Shown one piece after another: positions 15,735 to 23,514 of a stretch of DNA of 64,000 bases (within the stretch, counting starts at the first letter, position 1; every line of letters starts with the position of its first letter). The notes beneath the pieces were generated by a model. It was not told the DNA's origin and ran no database searches. It saw only the letters and a list, made by a program, of their open reading frames with translations. This stretch comes from Nocardia xishanensis NBRC 101358. GTDB taxonomy: Bacteria > Actinomycetota > Actinomycetes > Mycobacteriales > Mycobacteriaceae. The stretch is taken from assembly GCF_001613365.1 (NCBI RefSeq), contig NZ_BDCF01000016.1, forward strand, positions 1 to 64,000. The letters are read 5' to 3'. The translations under genes and the position numbers were made by a program.

Positions 15735-17401
15735 GGGGTCCTCCTGGAGTTCTCGATTGTGTCGATAAACGGGGTGAACGGGGGGATCTCGTCGGGGTCG
15801 CAGTCGATCGCGAGGAACGACGGCCCCGCTGTGCCGAGGCACTGGTCGAGCGCGCCGGTGAGCTCGTCGGTGGTGCGGACGGTGTAGGTGGGCAGGTCGG
15901 GAAACATGGCGGCGATGCCGTCGCCGAGAAAGGCGGGCCGGAAACGGTTGAAGCTGTAGCGGTCTCGGTAGTAGAGCTGTTCGCGGGTGACGCACATGGC
16001 GTGCGCGTTGTTGTTCAGCACCACGAAGGTGATCGGCAGCCGGTGCTGGACGGCGGTGTGCACCTCCATGCCGTGCATGTAGAACGATCCGTCGCCCGCG
16101 ATCACCACGGTGTGTCCCGGCCCGCGTCGGGCGAACGCGGCGCCGATGCCCGCGCCGAACGCGTAGCCCATCCCGCCCATGCCGAGCGCGACGACGAAGC
16201 GCCCGCCGCGCGGCACCCGCAGGTGATGCACCGCGGCGGCGCCGGTGTTGCCCGCGTCGGCGAAGACGTCGGTGCCGTCGGGCAGCGCCGCGCCGATGAT
16301 CTCGACGAGTTCGCGATAGCGCAGGCCCGGCCCGTTCGCCGGCGGCACCTGGAGCGGCGTCAGCGCGGCCGCATCCGGATCGGCGTGCGATCTGATTGCG
16401 GGGGAAGCGAATTCGTGGGCGAGCTCGCCGAGCGTGATCGACAGGTCGGTGCTCGTCGCGTGGATCGAGGGCAGGTACGGTGGCGCTACCCCGACGCTTG
16501 CCACGGTGAGGCCCGCGAGCAGATCGTCGAGCCCGGCGCGCGCGGTGACGGGCAGCCGGGTGCCGATCAGCAGGCAGAGCGCGGCGGACCGGAGGTCGGC
16601 GGTGAGTTCCGGATGACCCATGCTGCCCGCGACGCCGCAGAAGCCGGGGTCGAAGTTGTCGTAGGTGTCCTTAGCGTCCGGGGTCACTCCCACGGCAGCG
16701 TCCAGAGATGTTGCGAGACGGGCCAATTCGGCTCGCGCGTCATCGCGGGCGATCTGATCGCCCGCGATGATCACTATCTTCCCGGTACTTCGCGCTTCGG
16801 CGAGCGCGGAGCGCACCGCGGCGAGTCCGCTGACATCTCGACGGTGCGCTCGCGGCGGTATCCGGAACGGCGGGACCGCGTCGAGTCCGGACTGCTGCAC
16901 ATCCTTGGGTAGCAGCAGGACAGCGGGCCCACCGCGCCGGGCGGCGGCGACTGCCCTGACGACACTGTCCTGCAGTCGATCCGCCGTCTCCACGCGGGCG
17001 CAGTACCGGCTCACGGAGCCGAACAGGCGGACCGCATCGATCGCGCCCGCGCGCCCGCTGGAGTCCTGGAACGCCCCTCGGCCCTCCAGCGCCGTCGGCG
17101 GCTGACCGACGAGCGCCAGGACAGGCACCCGGGACGCGTACGATTCGGCAAGTCCGGCAACGAGATTCATCGCCCCGCCGCCGGAGGTCGCCGCGACGAC
17201 GCCGAGCCCACCGGTCACCCGCGCGTAGCCGTCGGCCATTGTGGCCGCGGAGAATTCGTGCTTGGCCACCACTCCGGTGACCTCGGAGTCGAACAGTGCG
17301 TCGTAGAGGTCTTCGATATTCGCGCCGTCGACGCCGAAGATATGGCGCACGCCGAGTGCCGAAACCGCCCGAACCAGATGATCCACGACCCTGTTCGGCA
17401 T
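15731..17401 (-). CDS. Thiamine-diphosphate-dependent enzyme (acetolactate synthase/decarboxylase-like)
   Basis: A 556-residue ThDP enzyme with the usual three domains. The PYR domain contains the catalytic Glu49 in VVAKHEFSAATMADGYAR, the middle domain spans about 190-330, and the PP domain carries GDGS (436-439) and NNN (463-465), the Mg-ThDP motif. ATG 17401 is chosen because AAGGGAG lies six bases upstream; the frame continues to 17560 without support. Members decarboxylate a 2-keto acid and may ligate the resulting acyl anion to a second carbonyl, giving acyloins or acetohydroxy acids, or simply an aldehyde. It is the first gene of the operon 17401-12987 and probably provides its first step. 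It is not adjacent to ilvN or other valine genes, so housekeeping acetolactate synthase is unlikely. Confidence 0.87.
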   Translation of the reverse strand: MPNRVVDHLVRAVSALGVRHIFGVDGANIEDLYDALFDSEVTGVVAKHEFSAATMADGYARVTGGLGVVAATSGGGAMNLVAGLAESYASRVPVLALVGQPPTALEGRGAFQDSSGRAGAIDAVRLFGSVSRYCARVETADRLQDSVVRAVAAARRGGPAVLLLPKDVQQSGLDAVPPFRIPPRAHRRDVSGLAAVRSALAEARSTGKIVIIAGDQIARDDARAELARLATSLDAAVGVTPDAKDTYDNFDPGFCGVAGSMGHPELTADLRSAALCLLIGTRLPVTARAGLDDLLAGLTVASVGVAPPYLPSIHATSTDLSITLGELAHEFASPAIRSHADPDAAALTPLQVPPANGPGLRYRELVEIIGAALPDGTDVFADAGNTGAAAVHHLRVPRGGRFVVALGMGGMGYAFGAGIGAAFARRGPGHTVVIAGDGSFYMHGMEVHTAVQHRLPITFVVLNNNAHAMCVTREQLYYRDRYSFNRFRPAFLGDGIAAMFPDLPTYTVRTTDELTGALDQCLGTAGPSFLAIDCDPDEIPPFTPFIDTIENSRRTP

Positions 17402-17549
17402 GGACGCTCCCTTCCGCGGAGGTCGGCCGCTCGCGTGCGCACCGGCCGACCACATACCTCGTACACGAGGGATACGAATCAGTCCGGTGGCTGGTTCAAC
17501 ATCGAACGATTCGCGGCCGAGAAACCTGTTCGGCAGAGGTGCTTGCGTG

Positions 17550-17569
17550 TACGTATACATCTACGTATA
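17550..17569 (+). promoter_or_regulatory. Tandem TACGTATA operator at the EXLDI promoter
   Basis: TACGTATA occurs at 17550-17557 and again at 17562-17569, a direct repeat with 12-base spacing. The second copy overlaps the -10 hexamer TATAGT. Closely spaced short repeats of this kind suit ribbon-helix-helix repressors, so autoregulation by the EXLDI protein is plausible. The site lies 149 bases upstream of the divergent ThDP-enzyme start and could affect that operon too. Confidence 0.55.
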
Positions 17570-17571
17570 GT
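17566..17571 (+). promoter_or_regulatory. Leaderless -10 hexamer for the EXLDI gene
   Basis: TATAGT, near the consensus, six bases before the ATG at 17578. Confidence 0.6.
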
Positions 17572-17577
17572 GAGTCC

Positions 17578-18093
17578 ATGCCCAACAAGACCATCTACGT
17601 GGCCGACGACGATCTACCGCTCTTCCAGCGCGCGCAGGAGCTGGTCGGCGGCAATCTCTCCGGCGCGGTGACCACGGCGCTGCGTCGTTTCATCGAGCTG
17701 GAGGAGGGTCGTCAGGAGGGGTACGAAGAGCTGGTCCTGCGGGTCGGCCACAACGGTGCTCGGCAGGTGCGGTTCGCCGGCAGCCTGCTCGGCGAATGGC
17801 GCGACATCAACGACAAGCGCATGGAGCACCTGCGGGTGTTTCGTACCAGGAAGGGCAAGTTCGCGCTGCACGCGCAGTACTCGAACTGGTCCGAATTCCC
17901 CACTGACACGAACATTTTCAAGGACTGGCGGCAGTGGCGACGCTTCCTCGGCGTAGGTGAGCAGGACTGGGGTGATTTCGTCTTGGAGATCGCCGACTCG
18001 CTCGCCGAGCTGAAGGACAAGATGCCCGCCAAGTTCTACGCGCGCGTCGCCGACATCGCGGACCATCCGCAGATCGAGGACCTCGACATCTAG
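17578..18093 (+). CDS. EXLDI-family protein, probable transcriptional regulator
   Basis: A 171-residue protein ending IEDLDI, the signature of the EXLDI family. The N-terminal 45 residues (TIYVADDDLPLFQRA, then a helix with ALRRFIEL) look like a ribbon-helix-helix DNA-binding unit. The rest is a mixed domain with WRDINDKRMEHLRVFRTRKG and a Trp/Phe-rich stretch (FKDWRQWRRFLGV). The ATG at 17578 follows a near-consensus -10 by six bases, so the mRNA is probably leaderless. The gene precedes a DrrAB-like ABC exporter on the same strand, an association I recall for this family. It probably senses a compound and controls the exporter. The DNA-binding role is inferred from the N-terminus and the tandem upstream site. 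Confidence 0.75.
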   Translation: MPNKTIYVADDDLPLFQRAQELVGGNLSGAVTTALRRFIELEEGRQEGYEELVLRVGHNGARQVRFAGSLLGEWRDINDKRMEHLRVFRTRKGKFALHAQYSNWSEFPTDTNIFKDWRQWRRFLGVGEQDWGDFVLEIADSLAELKDKMPAKFYARVADIADHPQIEDLDI

Positions 18094-18104
18094 GGGGTCG
18101 TAGT

Positions 18105-18135
18105 CGCGCGAACCACTCACGGCGTGGTCCGCGCG
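18105..18135 (+). terminator. Hairpin after the EXLDI gene
   Basis: Arms CGCGCG and ACCAC, with a one-base mismatch between them, pair across a 7-base loop and are followed by AAAAA. It starts 11 bases past the stop codon and may attenuate rather than end transcription into the exporter genes. Confidence 0.55.
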
Positions 18136-18176
18136 AAAAATCCACCGCGACAACCGAACAGCGTTCCATAGCGACA

Positions 18177-18203
18177 CCGCACCGCCATTGGGCGGCGGTG
18201 CGG
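18177..18203. other. Second hairpin upstream of the ABC exporter
   Basis: A perfect 10-bp stem CCGCACCGCC/GGCGGTGCGG with a 7-base loop, 53 bases before the ATPase start. It may be part of that gene's leader. Confidence 0.4.
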
Positions 18204-18256
18204 GTGATACATGCGCTTATTCGCATTCAGTTATTTGTTTTCACGAAAGGATCACC

Positions 18257-19234
18257 ATGATCAACGGTCATCGCGTGCCGGCGATCTCGGCGCTCGGCCT
18301 GCGCAAGGCGTACGGCGAGCACGTGGTGCTCGACGGCATCGACCTCACCGTGCCGGAAGGCACCATCTTCTCGCTGCTCGGGCCGAACGGCGCAGGCAAG
18401 ACCACCACCGTGCAGATCCTCACCACGCTGATCGGCGCGGACGCGGGCGAAATCCGCATCGGCGGACACGATCTCGTCACCGAGCCCAACGCGGTGCGGT
18501 CGGTGATCGGGGTGACCGGCCAGTTCTCCGCGGTCGACGAACTGCTCACCGGCCGGGAGAACCTGCTGCTCATGGCCGATCTGCACCACCTGCCGCGGCG
18601 CGAAGGCAAACGCCTGGCCGAGGATCTGCTCGCTCGGTTCGACCTGGTCGACGCCGCCGACAAGACGGCGGCGACCTACTCCGGCGGTATGACCCGCCGT
18701 CTCGATCTGGCGATGACGCTGGTCGGCGACCCGCGCGTCATCTTCCTCGACGAACCGACCACGGGCCTCGACCCGCGCAGCAGGCGGTCAATGTGGGAGA
18801 TCATCAGGGCCCTCGTCGACGACTACAGCGTGACCGTCTTCCTCACCACGCAGTATCTGGAGGAGGCCGACCAGCTCGCCGATCGGATCGCCGTGCTGGA
18901 CGGCGGACGCATCGTCGCGGAGGGCACCGCCGCGGAGTTGAAGAGGCTGGTGCCCGGCGGGCATATACGCCTCGAATTCGCCACGGCCGCAGCGCTCTCA
19001 GCGGCGGCGCTGGCACTCGGAGAGACCACCCGCGTTGTCGATTCGCAAGGCGACGGCGAACTGACTCTCGCCGTGCCGAGCGACGGCGGCGTGAAATCGC
19101 TTCGTTCCGTGCTCGATCGGCTCGACGATGCGCGGATCGAGGTCGAAGGCCTCTCCGTGCACACCCCCAACCTGGACGACGTATTCCTCACCCTCACCGG
19201 GCACCCCACCGCCGATAAGGAGACCGTGCGATGA
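18257..19234 (+). CDS. DrrA-like ABC transporter ATPase
   Basis: A 325-residue nucleotide-binding subunit of an ABC-2 type exporter. Walker A is GPNGAGKTTT (about 38-47), the signature is YSGGMTRRLDLAM, Walker B is VIFLDEPTTGLD, and the switch His position reads LTTQYLEEAD, with Gln replacing His as is common in the DrrA subgroup. The C-terminal about 90 residues form the DrrA-type extension ending in a VFLTLTGH segment. The start at ATG 18257 has GAAAGGA upstream. Its stop overlaps the start of the permease (ATGA at 19231). Homologues export daunorubicin-like drugs, lipids or siderophores; the substrate here may be the product of the neighbouring operon, but that is speculation. Confidence 0.93.
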   Translation: MINGHRVPAISALGLRKAYGEHVVLDGIDLTVPEGTIFSLLGPNGAGKTTTVQILTTLIGADAGEIRIGGHDLVTEPNAVRSVIGVTGQFSAVDELLTGRENLLLMADLHHLPRREGKRLAEDLLARFDLVDAADKTAATYSGGMTRRLDLAMTLVGDPRVIFLDEPTTGLDPRSRRSMWEIIRALVDDYSVTVFLTTQYLEEADQLADRIAVLDGGRIVAEGTAAELKRLVPGGHIRLEFATAAALSAAALALGETTRVVDSQGDGELTLAVPSDGGVKSLRSVLDRLDDARIEVEGLSVHTPNLDDVFLTLTGHPTADKETVR

Positions 19235-20001
19235 GTACTCCCTCGCTTGCCCTCGCCGACTCGGCGACCATGCTGCGCCGAAATTTGTTGCACGTGAAAC
19301 GTTATCCCGCGATGACGTTCAGCATCCTGGTGATGCCGGTCGTGCTGATGCTGGTGTTCACCTTCGTGTTCGGCGGCGCGCTGGAGAAGTCCTCCGGCGG
19401 CAATTACATCGACTACCTCACCCCGGGCATGATGCTCATGCTTCCGGCCTACCTGACGGTCTCTGTGGCGGTCTCCATCACCACCGACAAGACCAAGGGC
19501 ATCGTGAATCGCTTTCGCACCATGGCGATCTCGCAGTCGTCGATGCTGGCCGGGCAGGTCGTCGGCGCGCTGATCCAGGCGCTGATCGGCGTGGTACTCA
19601 TGGTCGCGGTGGCGCTGCTGGTCGGGTTCCGCCCGAACGCGAACCCGGTCGAATGGCTCGCGGTGTTCGGTCTCATCGGCCTGGTGATGTTCGCGTTCTC
19701 CTGGCTGGGAGTGGCGATCGGCCTGGTCGCGCCCACACCGGAGAGCGCGAGCAACATGCCGTTTCCCCTGGTGATGCTCCCGTTCCTCGGCAGCGGCCTG
19801 GTCGCCACCGACACCATGCCGGTCGGCATGCGCCAGTTCGCCGAGTACCAGCCGTTCACGCCGGTGACCGAGACGCTGCGCGGGCTGTTGATGGGCACCG
19901 AGATCGGCGCCAACGGCATCATCTCGATCGCCTGGTGCGCGGGCCTGGGCTTGGTCGGCTACGTGTGGTCGATGTCGCGGTTCCGCAAGCAGATCGCCTG
20001 A
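19231..20001 (+). CDS. DrrB-like ABC-2 exporter permease
   Basis: A 256-residue membrane subunit with six predicted segments. The first is at about residues 28-50 (FSILVMPVVLMLVFTFVFGG) and the last near the C-terminus. The ABC-2 signature region is FPLVMLPFLGSGLVATDTMP followed by FAEYQPFTPVTETLRG. It pairs with the ATPase, with which it is translationally coupled through a four-base overlap. A strong palindromic terminator follows 19 bases after the stop, closing the unit. Confidence 0.92.
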   Translation: MSTPSLALADSATMLRRNLLHVKRYPAMTFSILVMPVVLMLVFTFVFGGALEKSSGGNYIDYLTPGMMLMLPAYLTVSVAVSITTDKTKGIVNRFRTMAISQSSMLAGQVVGALIQALIGVVLMVAVALLVGFRPNANPVEWLAVFGLIGLVMFAFSWLGVAIGLVAPTPESASNMPFPLVMLPFLGSGLVATDTMPVGMRQFAEYQPFTPVTETLRGLLMGTEIGANGIISIAWCAGLGLVGYVWSMSRFRKQIA

Positions 20002-20020
20002 TCACGCTGCGCAACAAGGT

Positions 20021-20054
20021 AATTCCCCCGCCGGAAGCTTCCGGCGGGGGAATT
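20021..20054. terminator. Perfect 34-base palindromic terminator
   Basis: The arms are 17 bases each (AATTCCCCCGCCGGAAG and its complement) with the HindIII-like centre AAGCTT. It lies between the convergent permease and anti-sigma genes, so it can serve both. Confidence 0.75.
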
Positions 20055-20101
20055 CGTCTTGCGGGCGGGTGCGGGCCGATGTCGGCTGACACCTCGACGT
20101 C

Positions 20102-20812
20102 CTAGATCGTTCCGGTCAAAACGATCTTGTTGGTCGCCGCCGACTTGATCTCCACCTTCTGCACCTGCTCGGGCGACATATCGATGGTGCGGTCGACAGT
20201 CAGCACGGTGCCGGGTCCGGCGGGCCACTGGTCCAGTTCGAGCTGTCTCCCGTCGGCGCCGGTCACCAGCAGCGTGTACTTGTAGGTGTATTGCAGGTCG
20301 CTCTCCCCGTAGGTGCAGGTCATCACGACGCGGGCGCGATCGCCGTCGGCCATCAGCTTGAAGCTGGCCGAGATCGGGGTCGCCTCGAGCGGGCTCATCG
20401 ACCGTTCCGCGATCACCTGCTCGGCGACCGGCGGTGCGGGTTGGGGCGTCGTTTCGATCATCGGGACGGCGATGGCCACGGCGGCCGCGGCCGCCGCCAC
20501 CGCACCGCCGACCGCGACCCATCGGCCGCGCCGCCTGCGCCGCCGTTCGGCCGCGGCGAGCTTGGGCAGGAGGTCGGGCACCGGAGGCGACGCTTCGAGT
20601 ACCGCACCGTCGGGCATCCCGATCATGCCGAGCGCGGTCTCCGCCGGCACCAGCGCGAGCATGCCGGGCATGGCGGCGAGTTCGGCGACGGCGTTGCGGC
20701 AGTCGGGGCAACGGGTCAGGTGCTCCTCGTATTCGCGGCGCTCGCCGCCGGTGAGGGAGCCGAGGACGTACGGCGCGTCCCATGTCGTGTAGTCGTCGGC
20801 GACGTCCGTCAT
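20102..20812 (-). CDS. rslA: Zinc-associated anti-sigma factor (RslA-like)
   Basis: A 236-residue membrane anti-sigma factor. The cytoplasmic N-terminal domain carries the ZAS motif His31-x3-Cys35-x2-Cys38 (HLTRCPDC), which binds zinc and grips the sigma factor. A basic stretch RRRRRRGR precedes one membrane helix (about 101-118). The outer C-terminal domain is beta-rich, with CTYGESDLQYTYKYTLLV. ATG 20812 is chosen because it overlaps the sigL stop (ATGA, 20809-20812). In M. tuberculosis the homologous RslA releases SigL on oxidation. The two genes form an operon and the antisigma is expected to inhibit SigL. Confidence 0.88.
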   Translation of the reverse strand: MTDVADDYTTWDAPYVLGSLTGGERREYEEHLTRCPDCRNAVAELAAMPGMLALVPAETALGMIGMPDGAVLEASPPVPDLLPKLAAAERRRRRRGRWVAVGGAVAAAAAAVAIAVPMIETTPQPAPPVAEQVIAERSMSPLEATPISASFKLMADGDRARVVMTCTYGESDLQYTYKYTLLVTGADGRQLELDQWPAGPGTVLTVDRTIDMSPEQVQKVEIKSAATNKIVLTGTI

Positions 20813-21393
20813 CGGTTCGTCACCCCCATTTCGTGCAAAGCCAGCCGCAGCGCCCGCATACCGTAATGCATGCGGGATTTGACGGTGCCGGGCGGAATCT
20901 CCAGTTCGGCCGCGATCTGGTGGGTCGACAGGCCGCGATAGTATGCGCGCACGATCACCTCCCGGTGGTCGCTGCTGAGCCGGGCCAGCGCGTCGGCGAC
21001 CAGCCAGCCGTCCAACGTCCGATCGGCCTGATCCGGCGCCGGTTGTTCGGGCGGGTTGTCGGTGCGGAACTCCCTGCGGTTGCGCGCGCTGCGATGCTCG
21101 TCGACCACCAGGTTGCGGGCCACCGTGAACAACCACGCGCGCGCCGACATCGTCTGCTGATCGAGCACGTTCGGACGTTGCCACGCTCGCAACAGGGTCT
21201 CCTGCACGATGTCCTCGGCGCGTCCGGGGTCGTGCACCAGGCCGAGGGTGTAGCGCCACAGCGCGGGCGCGTGCTCCTCGTACAGCACGCGCATCAATTC
21301 GGCTTGGTCGCCCGACGCGCCCGCGGACTCGCGGTTCGCCGCGGTAGCGTCGTTCGGCCGAGGTTGGTCCGGCGTGCCCGGTGAGTTACCCAT
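20809..21393 (-). CDS. sigL: ECF sigma factor SigL
   Basis: A 194-residue extracytoplasmic-function sigma factor that closely resembles mycobacterial SigL. Region 2 is visible as LMRVLYEEHAPALWRYTLGL and RAEDIVQETLLRAWQRP, and RAWLFTVARNLVVDEHRSAR completes it. Region 4 is LSSDHREVIVRAYYRGLSTHQIAAELEIPPGTVKSRMHYGMRALR. It directs RNA polymerase to promoters of its regulon and is held by the RslA-like protein encoded next. ATG 21393 has only a weak ribosome binding site, but a short ORF with a strong one ends 12 bases upstream, suggesting coupled translation. Confidence 0.92.
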   Translation of the reverse strand: MGNSPGTPDQPRPNDATAANRESAGASGDQAELMRVLYEEHAPALWRYTLGLVHDPGRAEDIVQETLLRAWQRPNVLDQQTMSARAWLFTVARNLVVDEHRSARNRREFRTDNPPEQPAPDQADRTLDGWLVADALARLSSDHREVIVRAYYRGLSTHQIAAELEIPPGTVKSRMHYGMRALRLALHEMGVTNR

Positions 21394-21405
21394 GCACTCA
21401 CCGGA

Positions 21406-21423
21406 TCAGTTCTTGCGCTTCAC
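21406..21423 (-). CDS. Five-codon leader ORF upstream of sigL
   Basis: GTG AAG CGC AAG AAC TGA (encoding MKRKN) is preceded by AGAAGGAG with ideal eight-base spacing and is in frame with, but terminated before, sigL. The stop lies 12 bases from the sigL ATG. It could set sigL translation by termination-reinitiation. It may instead reflect a sequence error in a longer sigL start, but then the upstream residues would be unusually basic. Confidence 0.4.
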   Translation of the reverse strand: MKRKN

Positions 21424-21459
21424 GATGTGGACTCCTTCTCGTCTGAGGAGTACACGAGC

Positions 21460-22104
21460 TCAGTTGCGTTCCAGTTCAATCGGGTGGGTGGCCAGCAGCG
21501 AGAGCGGCAGCGGCTGGCGGCGCAGCACATGCGCCCAGAGATCGGAGCGGCCCGTGCTGATCGGGTCGGAGGAGAGCGCGGAGAGCACGATCCAGTCGTC
21601 GTTCTCCAGCTCACCCTCCAGCTGACCGAAGGTCCAGCCGGAATAGCCCGCGAAGATCCGGACGCCCTCGACGAGCGGGGCGATGCGATCGGGATCGGCG
21701 TCGAGATCGACGAGAACCACGCGACCGTCGACCCGGCGCAGGCCGGACACGCCCGCGGTGGTGGCGCCTGCCTTCAGGGTGCCGAGACACAGCGCGGCGT
21801 CCCGTTTCACCGGCCCGCCGCTGAACAGGGTGCGCGGTGTGGTGGCGAGATCGGCCCAGCGCGGCAGCACGTCGTGCACCGCGGTGTCGGTCGGGCGGTT
21901 GAGTACGACGCCGAGGCTGCCGGAGTCGTTGTGCTCGATGATGTACACGACGGTTCTTCGGAAGGTCGGTTCGACCAGATCCGTCGTCGCCAGCAGCAGG
22001 GTGCCCGCCCGTACCGCCTGCTCGCCGCGCCGGAAATCGCGACGGCGACGGTCACCGTGCCCGCCGTGAGTTTTCCGATCATCCGGGTCGTCTCCGCGTG
22101 CCAC
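21460..22104 (-). CDS. YqgE/AlgH (UPF0301) family protein
   Basis: A protein of about 214 residues. The conserved core starts at QAVRAGTLLLATTDLVEPTF and includes VVYIIEHNDSGSLGVVLNRP, LFSGGPVKRDAALCLG, VRIFAGYSGWTFGQLEGEL and WAHVLRRQPLPLSLLATHP, matching the family closely from end to end. The function is unknown; AlgH is linked to alginate regulation in Pseudomonas. GTG 22104 is the assumed start; GTG 22110 is equally possible, and neither has a good ribosome binding site. The first 30 residues are poorly conserved. It is divergent from the acyltransferase gene. Confidence 0.85.
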   Translation of the reverse strand: MARGDDPDDRKTHGGHGDRRRRDFRRGEQAVRAGTLLLATTDLVEPTFRRTVVYIIEHNDSGSLGVVLNRPTDTAVHDVLPRWADLATTPRTLFSGGPVKRDAALCLGTLKAGATTAGVSGLRRVDGRVVLVDLDADPDRIAPLVEGVRIFAGYSGWTFGQLEGELENDDWIVLSALSSDPISTGRSDLWAHVLRRQPLPLSLLATHPIELERN

Positions 22105-22265
22105 TCGCACATCATCGCAGTTTGTGCGCCGCAGTGCTCGTTTCCAGGCCCCTTGATTTCGGCCGAAGTTCACGTCGGGACAAAAACGGCGGTAACTGTC
22201 TGAGTCAATTTTCCGCACCGGCTCGGCGGTCCGCCGCCCGATGTGGCACATACGCCGCAACGTCG

Positions 22266-22271
22266 TAGAGT
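22266..22271 (+). promoter_or_regulatory. Leaderless -10 hexamer for the acyltransferase gene
   Basis: TAGAGT seven bases before the ATG at 22279. Confidence 0.5.
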
Positions 22272-22278
22272 CGGCGTT

Positions 22279-23040
22279 ATGGAAGCGCCCGAGGTGATCC
22301 TCGAGAACAGTGACGCCGTGTACGACTACTACCGCGATCACCGGCAGAACCGGCTGAAGGCGATGGCCGCGTATGCCCTTCTGGGACGCCGCTACCATCC
22401 CCGGGTCAGCTATGCCGAGCGGGCCAAGGAAGCGGTGCGGGCGCTGACCAGGTCGGGCAAGCCGATCATTTTCGCGATCAACCATCTTTCGCAGAACGAT
22501 CCGTACACGGTCGCCGCGGCGGCTTGGCGCAGCCCGCTGCGCTCGATCATCGGCCGGGTGCGGGTGCTGGCCAAGGACGAGCTGTTCATCGACCCCGACC
22601 AGCGGCGCAAGGTCGACATGATGGGCGGCATCCCGGTCTTCCGCGGCAAGGATCACGGCATCAGAGCGGTGAACGCGGCGGGACAGCGCATGATGGACGT
22701 CTGCGCGGAACGCCTCGCGCGCGGCGATCACATCGCGGTCTTCCCGGAAGGTACGTGCAACGATGTCGACCCGACCAAGGTGCAGTCCGTCGGCAGCGGC
22801 ATCGGGCACATCGCGTTCCGCGCCATGAAGCTGGGCGTGCAGCCGACGCTGGTCAGCCTCGGCCTGAGCTACGGCCCGCGTCCCGACCCGAAGATCGAGC
22901 CGACGAAGGAAGAGGCCAAGTCGGCCAGTTTCTACTTCCAGTCGCCGATCGCCGACCTGCCGGGCAAGCCCGCGGAGATCGCGCGCCTGGTGCACGCGGA
23001 TCTACAGCTCGCACTCGACGGCGCCGTCGCGAACTACTGA
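22279..23040 (+). CDS. PlsC-like acyltransferase
   Basis: A 253-residue protein of the lysophosphatidate acyltransferase superfamily. The catalytic NHxxxxD motif appears as NHLSQND (about residues 74-80), and the phosphate-binding block as FPEGTCND (about 155-162). An additional GGIPVFRGKDHG matches motif II. It probably transfers an acyl group to a glycerolipid or related acceptor at the membrane surface, although no clear membrane helix is present. The acceptor cannot be inferred. ATG 22279 is favoured over 22243 by the -10 hexamer. It is convergent with the GNAT gene, one base apart. Confidence 0.83.
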   Translation: MEAPEVILENSDAVYDYYRDHRQNRLKAMAAYALLGRRYHPRVSYAERAKEAVRALTRSGKPIIFAINHLSQNDPYTVAAAAWRSPLRSIIGRVRVLAKDELFIDPDQRRKVDMMGGIPVFRGKDHGIRAVNAAGQRMMDVCAERLARGDHIAVFPEGTCNDVDPTKVQSVGSGIGHIAFRAMKLGVQPTLVSLGLSYGPRPDPKIEPTKEEAKSASFYFQSPIADLPGKPAEIARLVHADLQLALDGAVANY

Positions 23041-23041
23041 G

Positions 23042-23353
23042 TCACTGCGGCAGATCGAGGCGCTGTCTGGCCCACTGCGGCACCGCGGCAATGTACTCCG
23101 GATGTGTCTGCACGAAATGGTGGACCAAGGGGCACATCGGCAGCACGCCGAACCCCTCGCGCCGAGTGCCGGCCAGCGCCGTGCCGATCAACTGCGTGGC
23201 GTAGCCCTGCCGCTCGTAGTCCGGGTAGATCTCGGTGTGCACGAACGCGCGCTCGGACGCGGTGTCCTGGTACTCCGCGTATCCGGCGATCGCACCGTCG
23301 ACGTAGATCTCGAAGCGTTCCAGGGCGATATTGTTGCGGATCTCGGTCGACAT
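23042..23353 (-). CDS. YjdJ-type small GNAT acetyltransferase-like protein
   Basis: A 103-residue single-domain protein of the COG2388 group. Recognised are RFEIYVDGAIAGYAEY, FVHTEIYPDYERQGYATQLI with the acetyl-CoA binding R-Q-G-Y-A motif, and VLPMCPLVHHFVQTHPEY near the end. Such proteins are the minimal GNAT fold; their acetyl acceptor is mostly unknown. ATG 23353 is preceded by TAGCGT at six bases. Confidence 0.85.
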   Translation of the reverse strand: MSTEIRNNIALERFEIYVDGAIAGYAEYQDTASERAFVHTEIYPDYERQGYATQLIGTALAGTRREGFGVLPMCPLVHHFVQTHPEYIAAVPQWARQRLDLPQ

Positions 23354-23359
23354 GGCTCG

Positions 23360-23365
23360 ACGCTA
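23360..23365 (-). promoter_or_regulatory. Leaderless -10 hexamer for the GNAT gene
   Basis: TAGCGT on the minus strand, six bases before the ATG at 23353. Confidence 0.5.
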
Positions 23366-23514
23366 CTCCGGTGCGCCCTTCGGCGAGACATCGCAACGCG
23401 TCCCGGTGTGAAATCGCCCGTTCGACTTGTCTACCCGGCGACGGCCCGACCAGAATGCTCTTGGTCGCGCCGTGCGCTTTGCCGAGAGCGGCGGTTCGGC
23501 GGAGGTGCGAAAAC

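Noticed and set aside
15731..17401. Annotation of the ThDP enzyme as housekeeping acetolactate synthase
   Set aside because: No ilvN or ilvC lies nearby, and its overlap with an SRPBCC and KAS III-like gene points to a dedicated pathway.
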